Positions 15,372-25,145 of a stretch of DNA of 64,000 bases are shown piece by piece (the first letter of the stretch is position 1; the number at the start of each line of letters is the position of its first letter). The position numbers and the translations under genes were made by a program. This DNA is from Arthrospira sp. PCC 9108 (GTDB lineage: Bacteria; Cyanobacteriota; Cyanobacteriia; Cyanobacteriales; Microcoleaceae): the NCBI GenBank assembly GCA_016745315.1, contig CP066886.1, positions 2,542,501 through 2,606,500 on the forward strand, in the 5' to 3' direction. Below the pieces are notes generated by a model. It was given only the letters and a program-made list of their open reading frames with translations, made no database searches and was not told the DNA's origin.

Positions 15372-18300
15372 ATGATAACTGAATATCGATCAATTTATCA
15401 AGTCGGAGGTAGTCTGCATACCGACTGTCCTAGCTATGTTAAGCGACAAGCAGATACAGACCTGTATGAAGCCTTGAAGCGGGGAGAGTTTGGTTATGTT
15501 CTCAACTCTCGTCAGATGGGTAAATCTTCTCTGTTAGTGCAAGCCCGCCACCGTTTACAAGCAGAAGGAATACGTTGTGCGACGTTAGACATGACGGTTA
15601 TTGGTAGTGAAGATGTTACCCCAATGCAGTGGTATAAGGGAATTTTTGTAGAACTTTGGCGAGGGTTTGGGTTATTAAAATATATGCCATTTAAAGTATG
15701 GTGGAAAGAACAAGGCGAACTTTCATTGGTACAGAAATTAAATCAGTTTATAGTTGAGGTTTTACTGCCAACTTTTCCCCATGATATATTTTGCATTTTT
15801 ATTGATGAGATCGACACTATTTTAAGTTTACCATTTCCGGTAGATGATTGGTTTGCATTTATTCGATTTTGTTATAACCAAAGGGCAACTGAGGCAGCAT
15901 ATCAACGGTTAAATTTTGCGATTTTCGGGGTAGCTAATCCCTCCGATTTAATTAGAGACCGCACCCGAACCCCTTTTAATATTGGCACAGCGATCGCACT
16001 TTCTGGGTTTACCCTAGAGGAAGCAAAACCCCTACAAAAGGGATTAAATGTTCCGGGTTTTAATGGGGAAATTTTGCTGCAAGAAATCTTAAACTGGACA
16101 GGAGGACAGCCGTTTTTAACTCAGAAGTTATGTAATCTCATATATTACCAATATCATCAAGATATTAATCCGCTAAATCGTGGTCAAATAGCATCGGAAA
16201 AAGAGTTTATAAAAACATTGGTGATTGACCAGATAATTACTAATTGGGAAAAGCAAGACGAACCGGAACATTTGCGAACCATTAGAAATCGAATTATTAG
16301 CAATCCTCAAATCTGCTCAAGATTATTAGGTATTTATCAGAAAATACTCCTAGAGACCGAAATACCCTTTGATGGTAGTCGGGAAGAAACGGAGGTTTTA
16401 CTATCGGGATTAATTGAAAAATCCGGGAGTGTGCTAAAAGTTAAAAATCCCATTTATGAGCATATTTTTAACTTAGAATGGACGCAAAAACAGCTAAATT
16501 TACTACGTCCATATTCCCAAAACTTTGAGGCTTGGATAGCTTCTTGTCAAACAGATGATTCTCGACTTTTACGAGGTCAAGCCTTGTTAGAAGCGCGAAA
16601 TTGGGCGTTAGGAAAAAGTTTAAGTGATGGTGATTATCAATTTTTATCAGCTTCGGAAAAATGCGATCGCGCTGCCATGCAACAGGCTTTAGAAGCGGAA
16701 AAATTAATCGCGGTAGAAGCGAGACTTTTAGAAGAATATAAAAACTCAAGACTACAGCGGCGACTGTTAACCACGGTAGTTTTATCACTATTGTTCTCCC
16801 TAGGGTTAGCGGGTTTAGCTTACTCCCAATATCGTCGAGCGATCGCCAGCTACGAAATCACCAAAGTCCGAGAAATTGAGGCCCTAATTTCCGCCACAGA
16901 GGGTCAGTTTTTATCACAAAATAGCTTCAATGCTTTAATTAATGCTGTACGGGCAAAAATGAGGATTAAGGATGTCAAAAATCCCGATTATAATATCCAA
17001 AATAAAGTAAATTCTGTCTTGATTCAATCTGTTTATGGGATGAATGAATATCATAGTTTTGGTCGTCAGGAAGACCGAGTTTGGTCTTTAGATTGGAGTA
17101 AAGATGGTGAACAGATAGCGATTATTACCCGCACTAATTCTCAAGATGTTGACCGAAGGGATAAAATTATTGCAGAAAATAATCAGATTATGATTTTTAA
17201 TCGGCGGGGAAAACTACTGAATATTATCCCAAATTTTGCCTATGAATTACGAACTATAGCTTTTTTCCCAGACGGCTATATAGCCACGGGACACAGCAAT
17301 GGGGAAATCAGAATTTGGTCTAATGAAGGTGATTTGGTGTTCACGTTTTCCGCCCATGAGGAAGAAATATGGGATCTGATAATTCGGGAGCAAGACACCA
17401 TAGCCACTTCTAGCACTCGTGGTTCTATAAAACTTTGGCGCAGAGATGGCACTTTATTAAATGAATTTGTGGGTCATACTCAAGTGGTGAAAAAGATAGC
17501 CTTTTCTCCAGACGGTAACCGCCTGGCTTCTGTGAGTGATGATGGTACAGTGAAACTGTGGGACATAACAGGAGAATTATTAGCTGATTTTGAACATTCT
17601 CAAGAACCTGTGGAGGCTTTGGCTTTTTCTCCTGATGGTCAGTATCTAGTGGCTGGAGGTCATAATAGAGAATTGAAATTATGGTCTATTAATGAAAGGT
17701 CTGCTATTGTCCTCGGAAAACATGACAATAGTATTAGGACTGTGGCTTTTTCTCCTGATGGTAATATAATTGCTTCTGGGAGTTGGGATCAGACTATCCG
17801 TTTATGGAGTCCTGACGGTAGACACCTGCAAACTTTTGTTTCCCATACTGCGCCGCTTACTCAACTCGCCTTTAGTCCTGATGGTGAAACTCTGGCTTCT
17901 GCTGATTTCAATGGGGAGGTTAAACTATGGAAAGTTAAGAGTCCGTTTTTGACTGTGTTATCAGGACATGAAACCCATCTGCGGAGAGTAGCTTTAACTC
18001 CAGACCATCAGCAAGTTTTCTCTGTTAGTTGGGGTGGAGAAGTTTATCGCTGGGATATGCAGGGTCGTTTACTGGGAAGACTAGAAGGTCATGATAAGGG
18101 TGTAATTGGTCTAGGGGTTTCTCCTGATGGTGAAATTGTGGCGACGGGTAGCTGGGATGAAAGTATTCGCCTCTGGAATATGGAGGGAGAGTTATTAAAG
18201 GTGATCAATAATGCTCATTCTATGGGGGTAAATCAATTAGCTTTTTCGCCAAATGGTGAGGTGATAGCTTCGGTGGGAAATGATAAGAAAGTGAAATTGT

Positions 18301-18911
18301 GGAGTCGAGTTGGGGAGTTTATACGGGAGTGGGAATATTCGGAAGTGATTACGGGGGTTGCTTTTAGTCCTGATGGTAAAATGGTGGTTACGGGTAGTGA
18401 GGATAAGGAGGTCAGAGTTGTATATATAGACGGGTCTGGGACGCGGTTAATTGGTAATCATCAGGGTAGTGTTTGGGGGGTGGCTTTTAGTCCCCAAGGT
18501 GATATGATTGCTTCTGCTAGTACAGATAACACGGTCAGATTATGGTTTTTAGATGGTAGAAAATCGATAGTTTTGCATCATCAGGGAATTGTTGATCACG
18601 TGGCTTTTTCGCCAGATGGTGAGATGATTGCTTCGGCTAGTTGGGATGGCACTATTCAACTTTGGACTAATGAAGGGGTGAAACTTAAAACGTTAATCCG
18701 ACATCAAGGACCAGTGCGGACTGTGGCTTTTAGTAATGATGGGAAATGGATTATTTCTGGGGGAGATGATCATAAGGGGATTATCTGGAATGTGGCTGAG
18801 ATTATGGCTTTGGATGAGTTGAGTTATGCTTGTTATGTCATCCAAGACTACCTTAATTATCACCCGGGATTAAAGGATGAGGAAAGAAATTTGTGCGATC
18901 GCTTTAATTAA
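15372..18911 (+). CDS. AAA-like NTPase with membrane segment and 14 WD40 repeats (STAND-like), copy B
   Basis: A 1179-residue protein from ATG 15372; this start aligns with the paralogue (both continue as SIYQVGGSLH), so the longer frame from TTG 15282 is not used. The AAA-like domain (about 1-330) has LNSRQMGKSSLL near 42-53 as Walker A and IFIDEIDTIL near 141 as Walker B. A conserved linker (LRPYSQNFEAWIAS near 375, then SRLLRGQ) leads to a membrane segment at about 464-487 and then 14 WD40 repeats, likely two seven-bladed propellers, with ends such as IRIWS, VKLWD, IRLWN and VRLWF. This layout is widespread in filamentous cyanobacteria and resembles STAND NTPases that sense a signal through the propeller. 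The function is unknown; a role in defence or stress signalling is inference from architecture and its neighbours. Confidence 0.85.
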   Translation: MITEYRSIYQVGGSLHTDCPSYVKRQADTDLYEALKRGEFGYVLNSRQMGKSSLLVQARHRLQAEGIRCATLDMTVIGSEDVTPMQWYKGIFVELWRGFGLLKYMPFKVWWKEQGELSLVQKLNQFIVEVLLPTFPHDIFCIFIDEIDTILSLPFPVDDWFAFIRFCYNQRATEAAYQRLNFAIFGVANPSDLIRDRTRTPFNIGTAIALSGFTLEEAKPLQKGLNVPGFNGEILLQEILNWTGGQPFLTQKLCNLIYYQYHQDINPLNRGQIASEKEFIKTLVIDQIITNWEKQDEPEHLRTIRNRIISNPQICSRLLGIYQKILLETEIPFDGSREETEVLLSGLIEKSGSVLKVKNPIYEHIFNLEWTQKQLNLLRPYSQNFEAWIASCQTDDSRLLRGQALLEARNWALGKSLSDGDYQFLSASEKCDRAAMQQALEAEKLIAVEARLLEEYKNSRLQRRLLTTVVLSLLFSLGLAGLAYSQYRRAIASYEITKVREIEALISATEGQFLSQNSFNALINAVRAKMRIKDVKNPDYNIQNKVNSVLIQSVYGMNEYHSFGRQEDRVWSLDWSKDGEQIAIITRTNSQDVDRRDKIIAENNQIMIFNRRGKLLNIIPNFAYELRTIAFFPDGYIATGHSNGEIRIWSNEGDLVFTFSAHEEEIWDLIIREQDTIATSSTRGSIKLWRRDGTLLNEFVGHTQVVKKIAFSPDGNRLASVSDDGTVKLWDITGELLADFEHSQEPVEALAFSPDGQYLVAGGHNRELKLWSINERSAIVLGKHDNSIRTVAFSPDGNIIASGSWDQTIRLWSPDGRHLQTFVSHTAPLTQLAFSPDGETLASADFNGEVKLWKVKSPFLTVLSGHETHLRRVALTPDHQQVFSVSWGGEVYRWDMQGRLLGRLEGHDKGVIGLGVSPDGEIVATGSWDESIRLWNMEGELLKVINNAHSMGVNQLAFSPNGEVIASVGNDKKVKLWSRVGEFIREWEYSEVITGVAFSPDGKMVVTGSEDKEVRVVYIDGSGTRLIGNHQGSVWGVAFSPQGDMIASASTDNTVRLWFLDGRKSIVLHHQGIVDHVAFSPDGEMIASASWDGTIQLWTNEGVKLKTLIRHQGPVRTVAFSNDGKWIISGGDDHKGIIWNVAEIMALDELSYACYVIQDYLNYHPGLKDEERNLCDRFN

Positions 18912-18931
18912 AGTGGGATGAAAGGTTAACT

Positions 18932-18952
18932 TAGCCCCTAAAATTGGGGCTA
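18932..18952. terminator. Bidirectional terminator hairpin between AAA-WD40 gene B and the Sua5/YrdC gene
   Basis: TAGCCCC (18932-18938) pairs with GGGGCTA (18946-18952) around a 7-base loop, placed between two convergent stops. T-rich sequence is weak on both sides. Confidence 0.55.
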
Positions 18953-18957
18953 TTGGG

Positions 18958-19626
18958 CTATTCTTCTGGCAGATCCCAATCAGCGATCGCCTCCCATCCT
19001 TTTCCGCGCCGCACCAGGACAGGATCATCAGCACTTAAATCAATAATTGTCGAGACTTGATAATCCAAATCAGCGCCATCATCAACAATAATATCAACCA
19101 AATTCTCCAAGGCATCAAAAAGCTGAAACTTATCATAATTTTGGGGAATTTTCCGAATTAAAGCCGAGGGTTCATCTTCTTCTTTAATATGTGCAGAAGT
19201 AGAGATGACCGGATTTCCTAGAGATTCCAAAATCGCTAAACACACGGGATGATCAGGAACCCTAATTCCGGTGGTTTTCCGCTTAGGTGACATGACCAAT
19301 TTGGGCACTTGTTTAGTGGCGGGAAGCACAAAAGTATAACTCCCCGGAATCAATTTTTTGATGGTGCGATAAGCCTCGTCAGTAACTATGGCATAATCGG
19401 CAATATTGGATAAGGATGAACACAAGAAGGTGAGAGGTTTATCATTGGAAATCTGCTTAATTTGTCGTACCTTTTGGACTGCAGATTTAACGGTGAGGTC
19501 GCAACCGATCGCATAAACAGTATCAGTAGGGTAAAGCATCACCGCCCCACGTTTAAGGGCATCGTTAATTTGTTCAATGGTGCGTTTTTGAGGATTTTGG
19601 GGATGAATTTCGTACAGAGTAGCCAT
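18958..19626 (-). CDS. L-threonylcarbamoyladenylate synthase (Sua5/YciO/YrdC family)
   Basis: A 222-residue protein of the YrdC-like family. TsaC/Sua5 members make threonylcarbamoyl-AMP from threonine, bicarbonate and ATP for the t6A37 modification of ANN-decoding tRNAs. Visible marks are MLYPTDTVYAIGCD near residue 27 (the family's nucleotide-binding core), KQISNDKPLTFLC near 57, GSYTFVLPAT near 95, GIRVPDHP near 118 and PVISTSAH near 135. The frame is open up to 19785, but the extra 53 N-terminal residues look unlike the family. The ATG at 19626 (MATLYEIHPQNPQ) gives the usual start, so I chose it. It resembles the YciO branch, whose function is less certain. It is transcribed divergently from larC. 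Confidence 0.85.
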   Translation of the reverse strand: MATLYEIHPQNPQKRTIEQINDALKRGAVMLYPTDTVYAIGCDLTVKSAVQKVRQIKQISNDKPLTFLCSSLSNIADYAIVTDEAYRTIKKLIPGSYTFVLPATKQVPKLVMSPKRKTTGIRVPDHPVCLAILESLGNPVISTSAHIKEEDEPSALIRKIPQNYDKFQLFDALENLVDIIVDDGADLDYQVSTIIDLSADDPVLVRRGKGWEAIADWDLPEE

Positions 19627-19761
19627 ATAATAAAGTCCATGAACTCGAATAATTATCGAACAATTAAAGTTTAAAGTCAGAATGACGATCTGATCATGCC
19701 CAATTTTTGAGTAAAATAACTTTAAACTAAAATCGATACCACTTAAACCAGACCGCCGAAA

Positions 19762-21024
19762 ATGATCAATATAGCCTACCTTCAATGCCCCACTGGAATA
19801 GCTGGGGATATGTGCCTCGCCGCCTTAGTTCATGCCGGGGTCCCTCTGGAGTATCTCACGACACAGTTAGAAAGGCTGGGAATGGCTGAGGAATATCGGC
19901 TATGGGCTGAAAAGGTAACTCGCCAGGGTCAACAAGCGACGAAGGTTCATGTAGACCTAACTCGCCACGATCATCACACTCGCCACCTACCAGATATTGA
20001 AGCCATTATCAAAGCTGCAAAACTTCCCCCAAGGGCAGAAAACATGAGTTTAGCTGTATTCCGCAAGCTGGCGGAAGCGGAAGGGGCGGTTCATGGTATT
20101 GACCCGGAAAAGGTACATTTTCACGAAGTGGGGGCTACAGATGCGATCGTGGATATTGTCGGAACCTGTTTGGGGTTGGACTGGCTAAAAATCGATCGCC
20201 TCTATTGTTCTGCTTTTCCGGTAGGTGGGGGCACATTCCGGGCTGCCCATGGAATTTTGCCAGTACCTGCCCCTGCTGTTCTGAAACTCTGGGAAATGCG
20301 TAGTGTTCCAGTTTATAGCAATGGCATTGAACGAGAATTAGTTACCCCAACGGGGGCGGCGATCGCTGTAACTTTGGCTACAGAATTCGGACCGCCACCG
20401 CCGATGATTCTGAAACGGGTGGGACTAGGGGCCGGTTCGTCAAATTTTCCCATCCCTAATATTCTCCGCCTATGGTTAGGGGAAACTGAGGACACAGATA
20501 AACCCAAGGCGGAAAGTCATGGTTTGGGGGGGACTTTCCATGATCATGATGAGGAAATGGTGGCGGTATTAGAAACTCAAATTGATGACCTTAGCCCCCA
20601 AGCGATCGCCTATGCTTCTCAGGCTTTATTATCGGCGGGGGCGGTGGATGTTTTTGTGCAACCTGTGACGATGAAAAAGTCTCGCCTTGGGGTATTATTA
20701 ACTGTGATTTGTCACCCGGAAGCTGTGGATACTTGCCGGAATATTCTGTTTGCAGAAACCACTACTTTAGGGATTCGTCAAAGTTGGCAATGTCGGACTA
20801 TTCTTAACCGCGAATTACAGACGGTTGACACTGAATATGGTTTGGTGAGAATTAAGGTGGCTTTTTCAGGCGATCGCATTATTAATGTGCATCCCGAATA
20901 TGAGGACTGCGCTACCCTCGCCCAACAGCATCAAATCCCCTGGTTAGATATTCATCAAAAAGCCATACAACATTGGCAGTTAATACAACAACAGCAAGCC
21001 GAATCAATTGCTCCTCAATTATAA
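19762..21024 (+). CDS. larC: Nickel-pincer cofactor biosynthesis protein LarC
   Basis: A 420-residue LarC (DUF111) protein. LarC is a CTP-dependent cyclometallase that inserts nickel into the pyridinium dithiocarboxylate nucleotide to give the nickel-pincer cofactor of lactate racemase (LarA) and relatives. Family marks are CPTGIAGDMCLAALV at the start, FHEVGATDAIVDIVG near 120, CSAFPVGGGTF near 150, ELVTPTGAAI near 191 and the C-terminal part with ETQIDDLSPQ near 270 and KKSRLGVLLTV near 304. His-rich segments (RHDHHTRH near 75 and FHDHDEE near 258) could bind metal. The usual partners larA, larB and larE are not in this window, so any lactate racemase or other LarA-type client would be encoded elsewhere. 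It is complete and in one frame. Confidence 0.92.
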   Translation: MINIAYLQCPTGIAGDMCLAALVHAGVPLEYLTTQLERLGMAEEYRLWAEKVTRQGQQATKVHVDLTRHDHHTRHLPDIEAIIKAAKLPPRAENMSLAVFRKLAEAEGAVHGIDPEKVHFHEVGATDAIVDIVGTCLGLDWLKIDRLYCSAFPVGGGTFRAAHGILPVPAPAVLKLWEMRSVPVYSNGIERELVTPTGAAIAVTLATEFGPPPPMILKRVGLGAGSSNFPIPNILRLWLGETEDTDKPKAESHGLGGTFHDHDEEMVAVLETQIDDLSPQAIAYASQALLSAGAVDVFVQPVTMKKSRLGVLLTVICHPEAVDTCRNILFAETTTLGIRQSWQCRTILNRELQTVDTEYGLVRIKVAFSGDRIINVHPEYEDCATLAQQHQIPWLDIHQKAIQHWQLIQQQQAESIAPQL

Positions 21025-21045
21025 AGGATTTCTGGCTAGTTTGTC

Positions 21046-21070
21046 AACCCCCAAATCAAGGGGGTTTCTG
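21046..21070. terminator. Bidirectional terminator between larC and uvrA
   Basis: AACCCCC (21046-21052) pairs with GGGGGTT (21060-21066) around a 7-base loop, then TCTG and TTTG follow on the plus strand. It lies between two convergent stops. Confidence 0.65.
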
Positions 21071-21076
21071 TTTGTC

Positions 21077-23980
21077 CTAGGAAGTTGTTAAGACTTGTTT
21101 TAAATAAATTCCGGTGTAGGAATGGGGGTTATTAGCGACATTTTCAGGGGTTCCGGTGGCGATAATTTGACCACCGCGATCGCCTCCTTCGGGTCCCAAG
21201 TCCACCACCCAATCAGCACAACGAATCACATCTAAATTATGTTCAATCAAGATAATAGAATTACCCTTATCGACCAACCTTTGTAAAACATTCAATAACT
21301 GATGAACATCATAAAAGGATAAACCGGTAGTGGGTTCATCAATTAAATATAGAGTTTTACCAGTAGCGCGCTTTGACAATTCAGAAGCCAATTTAACCCG
21401 TTGTGCTTCTCCCCCAGAAAGGGTAGGCGCGGGTTGTCCTAACTGAATATAACCCAAACCGACATCAACCAAAGTTTGCAGCCTAGTGTTAGCGCGGGGA
21501 ATGTTTTCAAAGACTTTTAAAGCCTCGTCAACCGTCATATTCAAGACATCAGCGATAGAATAGCCTTTATATTTAACCTGGAGAGTTTCCCGGTTATATC
21601 GTGCGCCTTTACATACTTCACATTGAACATAAACATCAGGGAGAAAATTCATTTCAATCACATTTACGCCCTGTCCGCCGCAGGCTTCACAGCGTCCGCC
21701 TTTAACATTAAAAGAAAACTGTCCTGGCTTATATCCCCTAGCTTTCGCCTCAATGGTTTCTGCAAATATTCCTCGGATAATATCAAACACTCCGGTATAG
21801 GTAGCGGGGTTAGAACGTGGAGTGCGTCCAATGGGAGATTGATCAATGACAATGACCTTATCTAAAGCATCTAATCCCCGAATTTTATCTAATTGTTTAG
21901 GAAAGGCAATTTTCCCGTAAAAATGATGTTGGAGGGCGGGATATAATAAGTCATTAATTAAGGTAGATTTCCCGGAACCTGATACACCAGTAATACAGAC
22001 AAATTTACCGAGGGGTAATTCAACATCGATATTTTGCAGATTATTACAATGGGCGTTTTGGAGAAATAGCGATCGCCCATTTCCGGGACGGCGACTGGTG
22101 GGAGTTTCAATTTTTTTGCGTCCAGAAAGATAAGCACCCGTGAGGGATTTTTCAGTAGTTAATAAAGTTTTAAAATCTCCTTGGGCGACAATTTCTCCCC
22201 CATTAACTCCCGCCCCCGGACCGATATCAACCAACCAATCAGCGGCGCGGATAGTTTCCTCGTCATGTTCAACTACAATTAAGGTATTGCCTAAATCTCG
22301 CAACTTTATCAAGGTCTTTAATAGTCTGCCATTATCCCGTTGATGTAAGCCAATACTAGGCTCGTCTAAGACATATAAAACACCGGTTAAACCCGCGCCA
22401 ATTTGAGTAGCCAATCGAATCCTTTGGGCTTCTCCCCCAGACAAGGTAGACGCGGATCTAGCGAGGGTCAAATAATCCAAACCGACATCTATCAAAAACT
22501 GTAATCTTGCCTTAATTTCCCGTAAGACTAAATCCCCTATTTGGGCTTGGCGATCGCTCAATTGTAGCTGATTAATTTTAGCCAAACAATCCCGAATGGA
22601 AACCTCTGTTAAATCTGCTATATTATACTGTCCCAAATAGACAGATAGCGCCTCTGGCTTCAATCGTTTACCGTGACAAACTTCGCAGGGCTGGTCAATC
22701 AAATAAGGTGCTAATTTCTGCTTTTGCGCCTCGGAACCTGTTTCCTCATATTGTCGGAGTAACATGGGAATTGCACCGAGATAGGGGCGGTAATAACTGC
22801 GACTTTCTTGGTAGCGGGAATCAGTTTCTATTAAAATGGGTTCCTCACTCCCATAAAGAATAATATGCTGTTGTTCAGATGTCAGTTTTTTCCAGGGTGT
22901 CGAAATCTCGAAATCGAAGGCTTGGGCGACACTATGAAGTAGGGATAAATAAAAGGAATTGTCCTTATCTGACCAAGGGGCGATCGCATTATAAACAGGT
23001 TGTGAAGGGTCAGGAATAATCAATTCTGGGGAAAAAGTCCGCCAGTGTCCCAAACCATGACAAGCGGGACAAGCGCCATAGGGAGAATTAAAAGAAAATA
23101 GACGGGGTGAAAGTTCTTCCATAACCGCGCCATGTTCAGGACAAGCAAAGTTTTCGGAAAAGACCAATTGCTGAGGTTTGGGGAAGTTTTCTTCTGGTGA
23201 TATATTGAGGTTATCCAAAATCTGAATAATGGCAATACCTTCGGAATGGCGTAAACAGGTAGTTAAGGAATCAACTAAACGTTCCTGTAAACCTGGTTTT
23301 ACAATGAGTCTATCAATGACAATTTCAATATCATGGAGATGATTTTTGTCTAAGTCTATATGGTCAGACAATTCGAGAATTTCCCCATCAATTCTGACCC
23401 GGACAAAGCCTGAAGATGCTAAACTAGATAAGAGTTTGCGATGAGTGCCTTTTTTCCCTCGGACGACAGGCGCAAGAATGAGAAACTTAGTGCCTTCAGG
23501 AAGTGCCATAACTTGATCGCACATTTGGTCAATAGTTTGGGGGGCAATATTGCGATCGCATATAGGACAATGAGGGGAACCCGCCCGACCAAATAATAGA
23601 CGTAAATAATCATAAATTTCGGTGACTGTTCCGACGGTAGACCGAGGGTTATGGGAGGTAGATTTTTGGTCAATAGAAATGGCGGGACTCAACCCCTCGA
23701 TCGCATCAACATCAGGCTTATCTAATTGTCCTAAAAATTGTCTCGCATAGGCACTAAGGGACTCGACATAACGCCGTTGTCCTTCGGCAAAAATGGTATC
23801 AAAAGCGAGGGAAGATTTCCCAGAACCTGAAACGCCAGTAAATACAATGAGGCGATCGCGGGGAAGTTCCAGATTGATATTTTTGAGGTTATGTTGTCTC
23901 GCGCCAATAATTCTAATAGTGTTCAGACTAGCGGGGGATATGGTAGATTGGAGATCGGAAAATTTCGCAGGTTTAGCCAT
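21077..23980 (-). CDS. uvrA: Excinuclease ABC subunit A
   Basis: A 967-residue UvrA, the damage-recognition ATPase of nucleotide excision repair, which loads UvrB on lesions. Two ABC modules are present: the first Walker A GVSGSGKSSLAFDTIFAEG near residue 49, the second GVSGSGKSTLINDLLYPAL near 660. The two signature motifs are TLSGGEAQRIRLATQIG near 507 and TLSGGEAQRVKLASELS near 850. Zinc-binding cysteine sets are visible (CPICDRN near 140, CPACHGLGH near 305, CEACGGQG...CEVCKGARY near 758-785). Length is normal. It starts at ATG 23980 and lies divergent to the RuBisCO-like gene, with a 63-base shared promoter region. Confidence 0.97.
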   Translation of the reverse strand: MAKPAKFSDLQSTISPASLNTIRIIGARQHNLKNINLELPRDRLIVFTGVSGSGKSSLAFDTIFAEGQRRYVESLSAYARQFLGQLDKPDVDAIEGLSPAISIDQKSTSHNPRSTVGTVTEIYDYLRLLFGRAGSPHCPICDRNIAPQTIDQMCDQVMALPEGTKFLILAPVVRGKKGTHRKLLSSLASSGFVRVRIDGEILELSDHIDLDKNHLHDIEIVIDRLIVKPGLQERLVDSLTTCLRHSEGIAIIQILDNLNISPEENFPKPQQLVFSENFACPEHGAVMEELSPRLFSFNSPYGACPACHGLGHWRTFSPELIIPDPSQPVYNAIAPWSDKDNSFYLSLLHSVAQAFDFEISTPWKKLTSEQQHIILYGSEEPILIETDSRYQESRSYYRPYLGAIPMLLRQYEETGSEAQKQKLAPYLIDQPCEVCHGKRLKPEALSVYLGQYNIADLTEVSIRDCLAKINQLQLSDRQAQIGDLVLREIKARLQFLIDVGLDYLTLARSASTLSGGEAQRIRLATQIGAGLTGVLYVLDEPSIGLHQRDNGRLLKTLIKLRDLGNTLIVVEHDEETIRAADWLVDIGPGAGVNGGEIVAQGDFKTLLTTEKSLTGAYLSGRKKIETPTSRRPGNGRSLFLQNAHCNNLQNIDVELPLGKFVCITGVSGSGKSTLINDLLYPALQHHFYGKIAFPKQLDKIRGLDALDKVIVIDQSPIGRTPRSNPATYTGVFDIIRGIFAETIEAKARGYKPGQFSFNVKGGRCEACGGQGVNVIEMNFLPDVYVQCEVCKGARYNRETLQVKYKGYSIADVLNMTVDEALKVFENIPRANTRLQTLVDVGLGYIQLGQPAPTLSGGEAQRVKLASELSKRATGKTLYLIDEPTTGLSFYDVHQLLNVLQRLVDKGNSIILIEHNLDVIRCADWVVDLGPEGGDRGGQIIATGTPENVANNPHSYTGIYLKQVLTTS

Positions 23981-24043
23981 TAGGTTAAGGTAGGATAATA
24001 CAATAATCAGAGAAGTGATAATTTGAGGGCTAGGAATTTATCT

Positions 24044-25141
24044 ATGCTTAGAAGTATCGAGGTAGACTATCGATTTCCCCCGGGAATAGATCCAGAACGT
24101 CAAGGGAAAGTTATCGCCATTGGACAAACAGCGGGAACTTGGGATGCACGTTTTCAACACCGGGAAGAGGTGATGCGATCGCATTTAGGAGAGGTGATCA
24201 ATATCCAAACTGATAATCAAAAATATAGCATTGTTACCATTGCTTTTCCAGAGGCTAATGTAGAAAACGATATCCCCAGCCTACTAACGATGATTTTTGG
24301 TAAATATTCCATGGCGGGTAGTGGAAAGGTAATTGCAGTCCGGCTGGGGGAAAATTACGGGAAACGCCCCAAACTAGGAATTACAGGAATTCGCGATCGC
24401 CTGGAGGTCCCGAAGCGACCCCTAATTATGGCGATTTTTAAACCCGCCTTGGGGTTGTCCGCCGCCGACCACGCGGATATTTTGGAACAGGTGGCTTTTG
24501 CGGGATTAGACCTAATTAAGGATGATGAAATCCTGCCAGACTTGCCCACAGCGCCCACTCTTGAACGCTTAAAGGCTTGTCGAGGGGTGTTAGATAGGGT
24601 GAGAAGCGAAACGGGTCGCAACGTCCTCTATGCGGTAAATATCACGGGTTCTGCGATCACCTTAATCGAAAAAGCGAGGACTCTAGTTAAGGCGGGCGCA
24701 AATGCCCTATTATTAAATGTCCTAACCTACGGATTTTCGGTATTGGAGGCGATCGCCAGTGACCCAGAAATCAATGTTCCGATTTTTGTGCATCCTGCGT
24801 TTGCTGGTAGCCTCTGTGCATCACCGGATCACGGTTTAGCTTATTCTGTGGTTTTGGGGACTCTCATGGCCCATGCTGGGGCGGATGCGGTTTTGTATCC
24901 AGCCCATTATGGTAGTTTACCGTTTGACCCCACGGAAGAAGCCAAAATTCGGGATACTTTGCGATCGCGTAATATTTTCCCAGTCCCTTCTGCTGGTATC
25001 CATGCGGGAATTATTCCCCAGGTTTTAGCCGACTATGGCAATGATGTTATTCTCAATGCTGGAACTGGTATCATGGATCATCCAGATGGTCCCGCCGCTG
25101 GTGTTCAAACCTTCAAGGAAGTAATAATGGATAATTTATAA
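24044..25141 (+). CDS. mtnW: RuBisCO-like protein (form IV), probable 2,3-diketo-5-methylthiopentyl-1-phosphate enolase
   Basis: A 365-residue form IV RuBisCO-like protein; ATG 24044 (MLRSIEVDYRFPPG) is preferred over the in-frame TTG at 24023. MtnW enolises 2,3-diketo-5-methylthiopentyl-1-phosphate in methionine salvage. The phosphate/enolising lysine region IFKPALGLS near residue 131 and the metal-binding carbamylated lysine motif LIKDDE near 160 are kept, and the C-terminal GIHAGIIPQVLADYGNDVILNAGTG supplies the second phosphate site. Loop-6 and other residues of carboxylating RuBisCO are absent, so it should not fix CO2. The downstream mtnB gene supports the salvage role. The last codons (IMDNL) come from the edge of the repeat array that follows. 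Other RLP subtypes cannot be excluded without a tree. Confidence 0.85.
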   Translation: MLRSIEVDYRFPPGIDPERQGKVIAIGQTAGTWDARFQHREEVMRSHLGEVINIQTDNQKYSIVTIAFPEANVENDIPSLLTMIFGKYSMAGSGKVIAVRLGENYGKRPKLGITGIRDRLEVPKRPLIMAIFKPALGLSAADHADILEQVAFAGLDLIKDDEILPDLPTAPTLERLKACRGVLDRVRSETGRNVLYAVNITGSAITLIEKARTLVKAGANALLLNVLTYGFSVLEAIASDPEINVPIFVHPAFAGSLCASPDHGLAYSVVLGTLMAHAGADAVLYPAHYGSLPFDPTEEAKIRDTLRSRNIFPVPSAGIHAGIIPQVLADYGNDVILNAGTGIMDHPDGPAAGVQTFKEVIMDNL

Positions 25142-25145
25142 TTGA

